Source: OLB23 sp965230965 (GTDB lineage Bacteria > Patescibacteriota > Microgenomatia > UBA1406 > HO2-37-13b). From it: a DNA stretch of 64,000 nt. Positions 31,783-41,943 of this stretch are shown here, one piece after another. The first letter of the stretch is position 1; each line of letters begins with the position of its first letter. The DNA is taken from assembly GCA_965230965.1 (NCBI GenBank), contig OZ246401.1:1-64000 (forward strand). The letters are read 5' to 3'. The position numbers and the translations under genes are program-made. Under the pieces are notes generated by a model. That model was not told where the DNA came from, did no database searches, and was given only the letters and a program-made list of their open reading frames with translations.

Positions 31783-34604
31783 ATTTTTTTAATACTCATG
31801 ACATCGCCAATGGTGATATTTCGTGCAGAAAGTTTTTTCTTCAAATATTCTTCTGCGTCTTTAGGGTATTCTGTTGCAACAATATCAATCATGTCGCCTT
31901 GCTGTAAACCTAATTTCTTTCTTTCCTGCTGAATGGTGCGTACAAATTTTCGAATATCGCGCTCTCTTACTATTTCCTCAGTTTCTGTTGTGTCATATTC
32001 GGTGACAAACTCGGATCCGTATTTCTTAAATTCAAATTCACCCAATATATTTAACTCTGCTTTAATAACATCCTTATGCGCATCAAAATCTGATGGCTCA
32101 AAGCTCACTGATGTTGGTAATGTTGTAGCTCCAGAAATTATTGGTCGTTGTACACTGAGATTAAGCTCTTTTCGTACGCGATGGCCTGATTCAACAGCCT
32201 GTCGTACAATAATCTCTTTTTCTAAAATTGCACTATCGACATCATCTATCTCTGGCCATGAGATCAAATGCACAGATTCTTCCTGTGTTAAATGACGATA
32301 TATCATATCTGATATAAACGGCGCTAATGGCGCAGATACAGTAACTAATGTGACCAGAATTGAATAAAGACTAGAATAAAAGACCAATGTATCTTCGGCA
32401 TCATCCGAACTGACTCCTACTCGATCTCTTGATCGGCGAATATACCATTTAGAAATATCGTCAATGTACTTTACTAATAGGTCGACAGCTTTGACACTAT
32501 CGTAATCTTCTAAAGCCTGTGTGATTTCTTTGACCAATTGCTTTGTTAATTCTTGTGCCCATATATCGAGAACATGCAAAAACTGTGTTGGCTTTTTAAG
32601 CTGAGATATTTCAATATTGTCAAATTGTCTATACACATCAAAGAAGTTCACAATATTCCACAGCGGAATATGGAATACTTTAATTTGATTACGATATTCT
32701 TCTTCGGAAATAATAATATCTTCACCGCGCATAACAGGACTACCCATGAGATAGAGCCGTAGTGCATCGCCACCGTATTTAGAAATCATCATCTTTGGAT
32801 CTGGATAGTTACCGAAGTTCTTACTCATTTTTCTCCCATCTGTTCCAAGAATAACGCCGGTTACTGCAACATTTTTGAATGCATTTGTGTCATACAAAGC
32901 CGTAGAAAGCACATGAAGAACATAAAACCATGCCCGGATTTGACCGGTATATTCAACAATAAAATCTGGGGGAAAGAAATCCTCAAGTTTTAGTGATGTA
33001 TCAAAAGGAAAGTGACGTTCAGCAAGAGAAGCAGAGCCTGCTTCTATCCAGCTATCCAAAACCTCTGGAACACGGTGTGCGGCTTTGCCGCACGATGCAC
33101 AGGTGACGACTACATTATCGATGTCGGGACGATGTAGCTCTTCTATTTTTTGCCCCGACGCCTTTTCTAATTCGTCAATAGAGCCCGGAACAAAGCGCTC
33201 GCCACATTCACATTCCCATACCGGTACCGGCGAGCCCCAATATCTACTGCGCGAAATACACCAGTCGGGCGCAGCTTCCATACTTTTCAAAAAGCGCCCA
33301 TTCTTAAAATGCGCAGGAAACCAATTAACCGCTTCATTATTCTTAAAAAGCTGTGGTTTTAATTGTTGGATATCCACATACCATGCATCCTGTGGCGCAT
33401 AATATAACTGTGTCCCGCAGCGCCAACAATGCGGCATCGAATGCGTATATTCTTCCTCTTTAAAAATTAATCCTCTATTTCTTAAATCTTCATTAACAGC
33501 CTTATTTGCCTTTAAATAATACATTCCGCCAAAAAGCGGCACGTCCTTTTTGATATGCCCCTCTTCATCAACATGTAAAACTGTTTGAACATTGTTTGCT
33601 TTCATCACTTTCAGATCTTCTTCACCATAAGCCGCAATCGTCACAATACCCGTACCTTCGTCCGCTGTTACAAAATCTCCACCTACCACAATCCAAACCT
33701 TCATTCCCTCTTCTGCCTTATAGAAATCGTAATGCGGTTCAAATGCTTCCCCGACAAGCTTTTCTCCTTTAAACGTATCGATAATCTTATGTTTTGTTCC
33801 TTCGAGCACTTTCAGCGTTGTCTTTGCCAAAATATAAAATGCTTCATCAACTTCAACTTTTACGTATTCAAGCTTTGGATTCACAGCCAGCGCTGGTGTG
33901 GCAATTTTATTCCAAGGAGTTGTAGACCAAGCTAAAAGATAGGTATTATCTTGATTCTTCAGTTTATATTTATATGTGGTGCCGAGATCTTTAACATCTT
34001 TGTAATTATCGGCATCCATTGCAACTTCAAAATTTGATATTGGTGTGGAGCAATGAGGACAATATAACGAGACTCGCAGTCCTTTGTAAATATATTTTTT
34101 GTCATACATTTGTTTAAAGATCCACATGACCGTCTCCATGTAATCCTTATCCATAGTTTTATATGCATGTTGAAAATCAACCCAGCGACCAACATGATCA
34201 ATATACCACTCCCATTCTCCTGAAACGTCCTTCACATATAACTTGCATTCATCAATAAATTTCTTGATGCCTATCGTTTCTTCAATATCTTTTTTGCGGG
34301 TAATACCAAGCTTATTCTCAACTTTATTTTCTGCAGGAAGTCCATGACAATCCCATCCCCATACTCTTCGCACACGATAACCTTTCATGGTCCAGAAACG
34401 TGGAAATACATCTTTCGGAATACTGGAAAGAAGACTTCCATAGTGTGGAAGGCCAGTAATAAATGGGGGGCCATCTAAAAATGTCCAGGTTTTATTTTCT
34501 GGTCGGGATTCAATGGATTTTTCAAAAATCTTGTTTTTTTTCCAATACTCAAGGATTTCTTCCTCAAGTTTTGGAAAGTCTGGTTGTGACGGTAAGGCTG
34601 CCAT
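31779..34604 (-). CDS. ileS: isoleucyl-tRNA synthetase
   Basis: 941 residues. The HIGH-like motif is in GPPFITGLPHYGS near residue 47 and the KMSKS-like motif in DGRKMSKNFGNY near 600. The editing domain lies between. Several blocks (HCWRCGTQLYY, the C-terminal REIRKFVRTIQ-like region) resemble the archaeal/eukaryotic 'type 2' IleRS found in a minority of bacteria; this class is often less sensitive to mupirocin. The C-terminal zinc finger of the usual bacterial enzyme is missing. Confidence 0.95.
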   Translation of the reverse strand: MAALPSQPDFPKLEEEILEYWKKNKIFEKSIESRPENKTWTFLDGPPFITGLPHYGSLLSSIPKDVFPRFWTMKGYRVRRVWGWDCHGLPAENKVENKLGITRKKDIEETIGIKKFIDECKLYVKDVSGEWEWYIDHVGRWVDFQHAYKTMDKDYMETVMWIFKQMYDKKYIYKGLRVSLYCPHCSTPISNFEVAMDADNYKDVKDLGTTYKYKLKNQDNTYLLAWSTTPWNKIATPALAVNPKLEYVKVEVDEAFYILAKTTLKVLEGTKHKIIDTFKGEKLVGEAFEPHYDFYKAEEGMKVWIVVGGDFVTADEGTGIVTIAAYGEEDLKVMKANNVQTVLHVDEEGHIKKDVPLFGGMYYLKANKAVNEDLRNRGLIFKEEEYTHSMPHCWRCGTQLYYAPQDAWYVDIQQLKPQLFKNNEAVNWFPAHFKNGRFLKSMEAAPDWCISRSRYWGSPVPVWECECGERFVPGSIDELEKASGQKIEELHRPDIDNVVVTCASCGKAAHRVPEVLDSWIEAGSASLAERHFPFDTSLKLEDFFPPDFIVEYTGQIRAWFYVLHVLSTALYDTNAFKNVAVTGVILGTDGRKMSKNFGNYPDPKMMISKYGGDALRLYLMGSPVMRGEDIIISEEEYRNQIKVFHIPLWNIVNFFDVYRQFDNIEISQLKKPTQFLHVLDIWAQELTKQLVKEITQALEDYDSVKAVDLLVKYIDDISKWYIRRSRDRVGVSSDDAEDTLVFYSSLYSILVTLVTVSAPLAPFISDMIYRHLTQEESVHLISWPEIDDVDSAILEKEIIVRQAVESGHRVRKELNLSVQRPIISGATTLPTSVSFEPSDFDAHKDVIKAELNILGEFEFKKYGSEFVTEYDTTETEEIVRERDIRKFVRTIQQERKKLGLQQGDMIDIVATEYPKDAEEYLKKKLSARNITIGDVMSIKKI

Positions 34605-34611
34605 GTGGAGT

Positions 34612-34640
34612 ATTATAGCTTGTTATTGAAGTTGGGGCAA
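34612..34640 (-). promoter_or_regulatory. ileS promoter, leaderless
   Basis: Minus strand: TTGCCC (34635-34640), 17 nt, TATAAT (34612-34617), then 7 nt to the ATG at 34604. Confidence 0.65.
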
Positions 34641-34646
34641 ATCATA

Positions 34647-34675
34647 AAAAAACCACCCTTACGAGTGGTTTTTTA
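34647..34675. terminator. bidirectional terminator
   Basis: AAAAAACCAC and GTGGTTTTTT form a 10-bp stem with loop CCTTACGA-like sequence between them, with A and T runs on both sides. It ends the restriction-methylation gene (minus) and insulates ileS. Confidence 0.85.
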
Positions 34676-34782
34676 GGCCCAGGCGTTTTGAGGTTCACTC
34701 ATAACACATGATGCGTCCACCAGCTTATGATCAACATAAGCAAGCACAGCTTAACATCAATATCTCTATATGAATTATAACT

Positions 34783-37700
34783 CTAGCTTTCAAATATATT
34801 CGAACTGTTTACTATCACATCAACTTCATTCATTACTCTTATGGTTTCTTCTAATGAGAATATAATCTTCTGATAATGGGTTATATCTTTATATGAGAGT
34901 TCATTTCCCTTTCTATCTTTTAGCCATTTCTGTGCTGGTTGGTAACTACCTATATAAAAATTCCAAACTTCTTTTGATATGTTGTCAAAAAATTGAGTTT
35001 GATTAATATATACTCTACTTCCTCTAAGTTCGACAAATTCAACAGTATTATCTCCAGAAATAGGAAACGGCGTATTTTTTCCTAAAGTATTTATATCTTC
35101 TAACAAATGCAATGAGCGCAATTTACCACCCTTCTCTACAAGAAGCCAAAAACTCTCTTTAGTTTGCGGTATCGAAACATAAGGAAAGTCCTTCTTTAAC
35201 AAATTCTTATACTTCAATCTATAAGTTGGAGAGTGCAAAATCGCATAGACATAGTCAAATATATCAAGTGGGCTAACTTGCTTTTGATCTGTCACTTCTT
35301 TCTCTAAATGGTCGTCTAAAAATTTATACTCATCAATTTTTGAAAGTAACTTCTTGACCAAACTGATATTGAGATTAGCTCGTCTATTAATTACTCCCGC
35401 AAATAATGAGGGATCATCTTCTTGATATAAATAAAGTGGAAAGCTGGAACCAATTTCAGAAGTTCTATTTGATACATAGCTAGACTCAACAATATTTCTA
35501 TGAACCAAAGCATGATTAAACCCTTCTGTTTTTTGCTGTCTGCATAATGCTAAGCCATAATTATCTTTATCCAGAAAATGTTGCATGATCTTATAAACTC
35601 TTCTCCACACAATTTTTTCATGATAGAAGCACTTTCTTGTATCAAAAGGTCTATAAGAAATTGGTACTAGGTACTTTTCAAGATTTTCTTCTAAACCGAG
35701 GATGTTCCTTGCCTGAGCAATATTCCACCCTGGCTTCTCTCTAATTTGAAGCTTATTGCACAGATCCGAATTTGTACCTTCAAAATGTCCGAAAAGAAAG
35801 GCATTCCCGATGAGTTTTTTTTCATCTTCACTTATCACTAAATTATCATGAGCTGTGGTTATTCCCACACCGTTTACAGGAAAAAGTTCACTTATTTTTA
35901 ATCCTTTATAATACTCATCTTCTAATTTTTCATCGCTCTCTAAGAATACATATGAAGGCTCCTTTAATGAAATCTGTTGCCACTTAATACTTTCAATACT
36001 ATTTTGGATAAGATAATCAAATTTTGCTTGTCTTTTCCCAAATAAATCTGTCTTGTAAACATTCGCTATCTTGTTTGTTTTTTGCCTATGCTTCACTGCA
36101 ATAATAATAGAAACACCTTGCTGAATATTGAAAACATTTTCATCCTTACCATTATTTGGGGCTACTTCTCTTTTTTTAGTATTACCATGAAGATCAAGTA
36201 CATAAATAGATGAAAAAGTCTTTGCGAGATGCCACCGCATGCCACGAAAAGTCCGATTATCAATATATCCGTGGTTTGTTATCATTGAAACAACACCTTC
36301 ACCAGTTTTAGATACCATTTCTTCTGCAAAGGCTATGAATTTTACATAGTCATCGTTAATCCATTTAGGATTTTTCTCTCTCAATTTCTCCTTACCACCA
36401 GGCTCAAATTTATACTTACTAACCAACTTCGTAGCATTATCACCTTTATTAAAACTTTCTCCACTGTAGGGTGGATTTCCTAGCACGATCATAATGGGAC
36501 GCTTATGCTTAATAACACTTGCCGACATTGCTTCTTCACTAATTGCTTCAGCAAATCCAAAACTAAATAAATCGTCATCTACTCTAACGCCTTCTTCTAA
36601 GGTATTCGTCAAATAAACACCTAGCCTCCGTTTGAGTTGATCAACGCCTGTTTCCTTTAAAGTCATTGCTAATTTTAGATGAGCAATCGTATATGGAGCC
36701 ATCATTAACTCGAAACCATAAAGTCTCGGAAGTAACTCTTGGTCAACATAACCTTTCCACAATCCTTCTTGACTCTCAAATTTTTTATATATGAACTTTA
36801 CTGCTTCATTAAGAAAAGTTGCGGTACCAACTGCTGGATCCAAAATTTGTACACGATGTAATTCTATTTTTTTCTTTTTTCCTTGTATTACAGTCTCATG
36901 TTGAATTTTTTCAGTTGATGCTAATCCATCGATTATGTTAAATTCATTTCTTAGTACATCATCGACAGCACGAATTATAAAATCTACAACTGGCACGGGA
37001 GTGTAATAAGCACCCATGCTTTTACGCAGTTGAGGATCGTATTCTTTTAGAAAGTCTTCATAAAAATGAATAATGGGATCCTTGTCTGTAGCTTCTCCGA
37101 ATAAATTGTAGTGTTTCTGAATAATCATACGGACATCTGAGACTTGGAAGACTTCACAAAGTTCATCTACTATATAAGTTAGTCTCCTATCAAAATTAAC
37201 TCCAGCTATATGATCAAAAAAATGTTGTAAGAATGAATTTGATGCTGGTATTAAGTCACGAGCTTCTTGACGTGAAAAATTGTTAGGACTTCTATCGTAA
37301 TATCGTGCAACAAAAAGCCCGTATACAAGTGTTTGCGCATACATATCGGCAAATTTTGCTATTTCCAAATCGTGAACCAGTAACTTTTTCATCACTTTGT
37401 AAATTCTTAATAGCTCTTCATTTTTTAGGTTTTCTGTTTGCAAATAATTCGCGACATTATCACGTATGCGCGCAGCTTTACCACCCATAATTTGTGCAAG
37501 ACGTCTAGCATTGGTTATGTTCTCCGGCTTTTGTTCAAGAAAAGCTCTTAATTCTCTTTGTAACTGATCAAAGCAATCTTCGTTCGCCACAAGTACATTC
37601 GCTTCCTTTTTGGCGATTAAAATTGTTTGATACTTCTCACCGTTCCTAAAGAAACGAAATTCAATATAATTTGTAAGAAGAAGATTTGAATAGCCCAAAT

Positions 37701-37968
37701 ACCTTTTTATCTGTTCAGTTTTCTCAACTTGATCCATGTTAGCATTAATATCTTTCGTCTCGGCGTATCCACGAATTAATGTGTTGTTTATCTGATTAAG
37801 AAATACAAAATCTGGTGCACCATGTGAGGATCGAGCTGGTTCGTTTACTGCAAGAATGTCCGGATTAATCTTCTCTATTAAGTCCTTAAGAGCTGGTCGA
37901 TAACTATGTTCAAGCGCGTTATTACTTGCTAGTTCCTTATTAAGTCGTGCTAAATAATCTTTAATCAT
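34783..37968 (-). CDS. fused restriction endonuclease-DNA adenine methyltransferase
   Basis: 1061 residues from MIKDYLAR; 24 upstream codons lie across a terminator and are unlikely. N-terminal PD-(D/E)xK nuclease: D53, E70 and K72 in GAPDFVFL and GYAETKD. Helical linker. N6-adenine methyltransferase with LDPAVGTATFL near 375 (SAM binding) and ILGNPPYSG near 497 (catalytic NPPY). C-terminal half is the target-recognition part, like that of type ISP enzymes. No helicase motor is seen, so it resembles a single-chain type IIG enzyme. It cuts foreign DNA and marks self. Solitary gene, AT-rich. Confidence 0.88.
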   Translation of the reverse strand: MIKDYLARLNKELASNNALEHSYRPALKDLIEKINPDILAVNEPARSSHGAPDFVFLNQINNTLIRGYAETKDINANMDQVEKTEQIKRYLGYSNLLLTNYIEFRFFRNGEKYQTILIAKKEANVLVANEDCFDQLQRELRAFLEQKPENITNARRLAQIMGGKAARIRDNVANYLQTENLKNEELLRIYKVMKKLLVHDLEIAKFADMYAQTLVYGLFVARYYDRSPNNFSRQEARDLIPASNSFLQHFFDHIAGVNFDRRLTYIVDELCEVFQVSDVRMIIQKHYNLFGEATDKDPIIHFYEDFLKEYDPQLRKSMGAYYTPVPVVDFIIRAVDDVLRNEFNIIDGLASTEKIQHETVIQGKKKKIELHRVQILDPAVGTATFLNEAVKFIYKKFESQEGLWKGYVDQELLPRLYGFELMMAPYTIAHLKLAMTLKETGVDQLKRRLGVYLTNTLEEGVRVDDDLFSFGFAEAISEEAMSASVIKHKRPIMIVLGNPPYSGESFNKGDNATKLVSKYKFEPGGKEKLREKNPKWINDDYVKFIAFAEEMVSKTGEGVVSMITNHGYIDNRTFRGMRWHLAKTFSSIYVLDLHGNTKKREVAPNNGKDENVFNIQQGVSIIIAVKHRQKTNKIANVYKTDLFGKRQAKFDYLIQNSIESIKWQQISLKEPSYVFLESDEKLEDEYYKGLKISELFPVNGVGITTAHDNLVISEDEKKLIGNAFLFGHFEGTNSDLCNKLQIREKPGWNIAQARNILGLEENLEKYLVPISYRPFDTRKCFYHEKIVWRRVYKIMQHFLDKDNYGLALCRQQKTEGFNHALVHRNIVESSYVSNRTSEIGSSFPLYLYQEDDPSLFAGVINRRANLNISLVKKLLSKIDEYKFLDDHLEKEVTDQKQVSPLDIFDYVYAILHSPTYRLKYKNLLKKDFPYVSIPQTKESFWLLVEKGGKLRSLHLLEDINTLGKNTPFPISGDNTVEFVELRGSRVYINQTQFFDNISKEVWNFYIGSYQPAQKWLKDRKGNELSYKDITHYQKIIFSLEETIRVMNEVDVIVNSSNIFES

Positions 37969-38023
37969 AATATATGATTTGGCATATTTTATCATTTTTG
38001 AACTAGCTACGTTAACCTGATGT

Positions 38024-38052
38024 AAAAAAAGAGCCCGCATTCACGGGCTCTT
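38024..38052 (-). terminator. terminator of the YegP-like gene
   Basis: AAAGAGCCCG/CGGGCTCTTT stem with loop CATTCA; on the minus strand it is followed by a T run. It lies just upstream of the restriction-methylation gene, so that gene needs its own promoter. Confidence 0.8.
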
Positions 38053-38155
38053 TGAAACCTTCAGTTCCGGTGGTGATTGGAACGACCTTCTTTTCTATAA
38101 AACAAATCTTTTCAACCTCTTGGATTTTAGTCCTTTCACCTCTCCTTCTTTAGGG

Positions 38156-38323
38156 TTATCTGATTTCTGCTGTCGCAGCATTGGCTTTCACCCAATTTAT
38201 TGAATTAATAGCATTCGATTTGGATGTGTAACCTTCCGACCAGCAAACGGTTTCATTATTTTTTGACTTTAATAGCCAGTACCATTCGCCTTTTGTGTTT
38301 TGATGAGTTCTAAAATACGCCAT
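38156..38323 (-). CDS. YegP-like (DUF1508) small protein, 55 residues
   Basis: ATG at 38323 to TAA at 38156. The protein reads MAYFRTHQNTKGEWYWLLKS, then KNNETVCWSEGYTSKSNA and INSINWVKANA, which is one DUF1508 unit (strand-strand-strand-helix). YegP itself has two such units; one-unit forms are common. Function is poorly known. AGGTGG lies 8 nt upstream of the ATG, and TTGAAG-17 nt-TTTAAT can be read as its promoter near 38345-38373. It is followed by a strong terminator. Confidence 0.8.
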   Translation of the reverse strand: MAYFRTHQNTKGEWYWLLKSKNNETVCWSEGYTSKSNAINSINWVKANAATAEIR

Positions 38324-38493
38324 AATTTTCACCACCTTTCTAGTGCAAAATTAAACACTTTTAGTGGAGGTACTTCAATATAACAAAATAGTACGTAATA
38401 GTAATTAAATATATCGAAAAAAAAATTAGGCTCAAAAAAACATGTTGTTATATATTTACTTGTATAAACTTGAACAATAAACTAGTTTTGGAG

Positions 38494-38829
38494 CTATTTA
38501 GCAACCATATTTCGTTTCTTTCTCTTAGGTAGCGGAAGTACATCCGAAGTAAGCTTAACCAATTTCTGAAGCGTTTCTTGATCATCAAGATCATCAATAA
38601 GCATCCATGGCTTTGCACCAGGATAAGGAGTACCTTCAACATAATTTTTACCAACAAATTCCTTTCCTGTATCCGTAATTTTAATGAATAATTGGTCATC
38701 GCAAATCAAACCCACAACTTTGCCGTCACAATAGAGCGCATATTCACCAAACATTTTTCTTGTGGAAACATCGGAAAGACCAGAAAGTTGTTCGAGAATA
38801 AAATCCGCAGTAGCCTGTTGCGTTGCCAT
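38494..38829 (-). CDS. TfoX N-terminal domain protein
   Basis: 111 residues. LSDVSTRKMFGEYALYCDGKVVGLICDDQLFIK is the TfoX N-terminal domain pattern (residues about 18-50), followed by YPGAKPWMLIDD. TfoX in gamma-proteobacteria regulates competence, but this single domain occurs widely and its role here is unknown. The C-terminus is basic. It follows ftsZ by 2 nt, as the last gene of the division operon. Confidence 0.88.
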   Translation of the reverse strand: MATQQATADFILEQLSGLSDVSTRKMFGEYALYCDGKVVGLICDDQLFIKITDTGKEFVGKNYVEGTPYPGAKPWMLIDDLDDQETLQKLVKLTSDVLPLPKRKKRNMVAK

Positions 38830-38831
38830 AA

Positions 38832-39971
38832 TTAACGTGAACGACGTCGAAGGAAAGCAGGCACATCAAACTCGGTATCATCATCAGGCGATTTTGCATC
38901 ATCCGCTTCTTCATCATCATAGAGCGATGGAAGTGGTTTATTTTCTTCACGCTTTGGCTCATTATCATCTTCATCTTTATCTGGAAGACGACGTGTTATG
39001 TGAGGAAATCGCACGTCATTGCCATCTATGCGCGTTGCAATGACTGTTACACGAACCTGATCGACCATATGGTCATTGATGACAGCGCCGAAAATGATGT
39101 CTGCATCGGGATCTACGGTCTGCGCAATAACACTTGCCGCTTCATCAACCTCAGACATACTTAGGTCTGGGCCACCAACTATGTTAAAGAGAACACCTTT
39201 AGCACCTTGAATCGAAGATTCAAGAAGTGGCGAAGCAATTGCTTGTTTTACAGCGTTAATCGTTCGATTCTCGCCGCCGGCAGTACCTATGCCCATTAAT
39301 GCAGTGCCGGCATCTTGCATAATAGAACGAACATCGGCAAAATCGACATTAATAAGTCCTGGGGTCGTAATAAGCTCAGCAATACCCTTGACGCCTTGGT
39401 GGAGTATTGAATTTACTTTTTTAAATGCTTCGAGGACACTAACTTTTGTATCAATAATCTCAAGAACCTTTTGGTTTGGAATAACAATCAGGGTGTCAAC
39501 TTTATCTCTAAGGCTATCAATGCCTTGTCCTGCAGATACTTTGCGTCGCGCACCCTCAAAAGCGAATGGTCGTGTAACGACCGCGACTGTCAGCGCACCA
39601 ACCTCCCTACTTATTTCTGCAATAATCGGCGCAGCTCCTGTACCTGTGCCGCCACCTTCGCCCGCGGCTATAAATACCATATCCGCGCCTTCTAGTTGTT
39701 CTCTGATTTTCTCTCGTGATTCCTCTGCTGCTTGGCGTCCAACTTCTGGGTCGCCACCAGAGCCTAGTCCTTTGGTAAGATTTTCTCCAATTTGAATTTT
39801 TATATCAGCGCTATGACTAAGAAGGGCTTGTGCATCAGTATTGAGAGCGATGAATTCAACGCCTACGATGTCATCTTCGGCAATCATTGTGGAGAGAGCG
39901 TTTCCTCCGCCTCCTCCTACACCGAGAACTTTAATTTTGGCTGGTTGACCAGCGCGTGGTTTTACTAACAT
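38832..39971 (-). CDS. ftsZ: cell division protein FtsZ
   Basis: 379-residue tubulin-like GTPase that forms the division ring. GTP-binding signature GEGGGTGTGAAPIIAE near residue 106, T7 loop NVDFADVRSIM near 208. A variable acidic linker (about 325-365) leads to the C-terminal peptide FDVPAFLRRR that docks to FtsA. Length is normal. It lies downstream of ftsA by 15 nt. Confidence 0.98.
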   Translation of the reverse strand: MLVKPRAGQPAKIKVLGVGGGGGNALSTMIAEDDIVGVEFIALNTDAQALLSHSADIKIQIGENLTKGLGSGGDPEVGRQAAEESREKIREQLEGADMVFIAAGEGGGTGTGAAPIIAEISREVGALTVAVVTRPFAFEGARRKVSAGQGIDSLRDKVDTLIVIPNQKVLEIIDTKVSVLEAFKKVNSILHQGVKGIAELITTPGLINVDFADVRSIMQDAGTALMGIGTAGGENRTINAVKQAIASPLLESSIQGAKGVLFNIVGGPDLSMSEVDEAASVIAQTVDPDADIIFGAVINDHMVDQVRVTVIATRIDGNDVRFPHITRRLPDKDEDDNEPKREENKPLPSLYDDEEADDAKSPDDDTEFDVPAFLRRRSR

Positions 39972-39986
39972 AGTTCAGTTTATCCA

Positions 39987-41255
39987 TCAAGGTATAAACG
40001 ATTTAAAAAGATCACGGACCCTTTTAACCGACCCTTGAACGGATAAGTTCCTGAATATTTTATCAAAATCTTTCAAATTAAGCTGTTGTTCTTCAAAATC
40101 CATATCTTTACCATAAATTAAGAGTCCTACAACCGATGCAAATTGTGGATATGTGACCTCATCAATCAGTCCGGTTATGTTTTTGGGGTGGGCTATCCTT
40201 GCTGGTAAACCTACTACTCTTTTGGCCGCATCGAGCGAGCCAACAGTCAATGCGCCACCACCAGCGATAACAAGTCCTGACGGAATACGTGACAACATAT
40301 CGTTTTCATCTAGCTCCTTATAGATGCTTTCAAAAATTTCTTCTAGTCGCGGTTTTACTATTCCATCCACAACTGTTTTATATGAAATTGATTTTATATC
40401 ATCCGAAAGTTGTAGTCGTGAAAGATCAATATCGTCGCTTTTTTTATCTTTTTCTGGTGCTTGTTTTAATGTGCTCAAGTGCATTTTAATTTTCTCTGCT
40501 GAATCAAGTGAGATACGCAATCCAACAGCGATGTCATTTGTTATATGACGGGCTCCAAATGATAACGACGTTGAATGCGATAAGGCTCCCTCAATATAGA
40601 CAGCTACATCAATCTTTCCACCCCCGATATCAACAAGCGCAACACCGAGCTCTTTTTCAGTATCAGATAAAGATGACATTGATGAGGCTAGTCCAGAGAA
40701 TACATATCCTTGAATCTCAATGCCCAAATCAGACATACAGCGCTCTATATTCCTTAGGTTTGTAACGCTTGCCGTAACGATATGTGTGTTCACTTCAAGA
40801 CGAACACCGCTCATGCCCAATGGGTTTTTTATCCCTGATTGACCATCAACGATATACTCTCGGGGTGCAACCTCAATAATTTCGCGAGTTGAAGAAAGCG
40901 AAATTGCCTTTGCTGCCTCTATTACCCTTGTTAAATCCCCATCAGCAATTTCAACCTCTGGGTGTGATACAGCAACAACCCCTTGTGAATTCAATGATTG
41001 AATATGCGGGCCACCAACAGAAACATATGCTTTTTGAACCTTTGAGCCAGCCATTCGTTCACATTGCTCTACAGCTTGCTCAATTACTCCTGTGACCTGC
41101 TGGATATCGACAATCTGTCCTTTTTTGACTCCACGAGAAGGGACACTAGAAAAGCCGAGAACTCGAGGTTGAGGTTCATCTTCGGAGATTTTCGCAATAA
41201 TACAGGCTATTTTTGAGCTACCTACATCTATCCCGCATAAAATTTTATCTGCCAT
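39987..41255 (-). CDS. ftsA: cell division protein FtsA
   Basis: 422-residue actin-like protein that ties FtsZ to the membrane. ATP-binding phosphate 1 loop at the start (CGIDVGSSKIACII), SHS2-like 1C domain, phosphate 2 loop VALVDIGGGKIDVAV near 205 and adenosine motif SGLVIAGGGALTVG near 330. The C-terminal amphipathic helix (KRVRDLFKSFI) is the membrane target. Confidence 0.97.
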   Translation of the reverse strand: MADKILCGIDVGSSKIACIIAKISEDEPQPRVLGFSSVPSRGVKKGQIVDIQQVTGVIEQAVEQCERMAGSKVQKAYVSVGGPHIQSLNSQGVVAVSHPEVEIADGDLTRVIEAAKAISLSSTREIIEVAPREYIVDGQSGIKNPLGMSGVRLEVNTHIVTASVTNLRNIERCMSDLGIEIQGYVFSGLASSMSSLSDTEKELGVALVDIGGGKIDVAVYIEGALSHSTSLSFGARHITNDIAVGLRISLDSAEKIKMHLSTLKQAPEKDKKSDDIDLSRLQLSDDIKSISYKTVVDGIVKPRLEEIFESIYKELDENDMLSRIPSGLVIAGGGALTVGSLDAAKRVVGLPARIAHPKNITGLIDEVTYPQFASVVGLLIYGKDMDFEEQQLNLKDFDKIFRNLSVQGSVKRVRDLFKSFIP

Positions 41256-41256
41256 A

Positions 41257-41943
41257 TTATTTTTTAAATACTATGATCGGCTTTTCAAACCGTAAATCCA
41301 GTTTACTAAAAGCAAGTGCCTTAGCTCTAACCTGCTCTAGGACAACCTTAAGCTGCGCAATCTGTACGCGCGAATCTTTGGTTGCCGATACTAATATTTC
41401 ACGTTCCTCTGAAAATAATACTATCATATTTTCATTTCGTATATCAACTGTACTAATTGGTAGATCAAGCTTCTGGCCTTCTTCAATAAAAAAAACCGTA
41501 TCAACAATTTCTTTAATATCTACCACATCGCCGACGGTAAAATTACGAAAATATAAAGGTTGATAATATGAAATATGTATAAGAACATTATCAATTGGAT
41601 CCTTCTGCTTGTTTAATATTTTTCCTCCTGATGACAAGCTCATAAAACCATCTTCAAGTACTAGCTGTGCTATTGGTGCAGCTTCAACAACACTAACATT
41701 TAATGTCTGAGGGTATTGTACAGCCACGTGAACTTCTCGAATTGTTGGATTCTGCTCAGCAATATTTTTTTCTATTTTTTCTGGATTGAGAAAAAAGATT
41801 GATGCGTGTGAATATAAATCCAAACCTGAAAGTTCTTTTGCTCCCTCTACATTAATTTCATTCACCCGAAAATATGTATAAACACCAATAATAAAACAAA
41901 GAGCCAGGAGAAAGACTGCTAGAAAGAAAACTACTTTATGCAT
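41257..41943 (-). CDS. ftsQ: cell division protein FtsQ/DivIB-like
   Basis: 228 residues. One N-terminal membrane helix (about 4-24), then a POTRA domain with FRVNEINVEGAKELSG and IREVHVAVQYPQTLNVSVVE, followed by the beta domain. Sequence similarity in this family is low and the assignment rests on the domain layout and on its place between murG and ftsA. Confidence 0.85.
   Translation of the reverse strand: MHKVVFFLAVFLLALCFIIGVYTYFRVNEINVEGAKELSGLDLYSHASIFFLNPEKIEKNIAEQNPTIREVHVAVQYPQTLNVSVVEAAPIAQLVLEDGFMSLSSGGKILNKQKDPIDNVLIHISYYQPLYFRNFTVGDVVDIKEIVDTVFFIEEGQKLDLPISTVDIRNENMIVLFSEEREILVSATKDSRVQIAQLKVVLEQVRAKALAFSKLDLRFEKPIIVFKK

Noticed and set aside
34680..34782. Possible small RNA or tmRNA fragment containing TCCACCAGC
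   Set aside because: No tRNA-like fold or tag frame could be drawn; it is only a spacer after a terminator.
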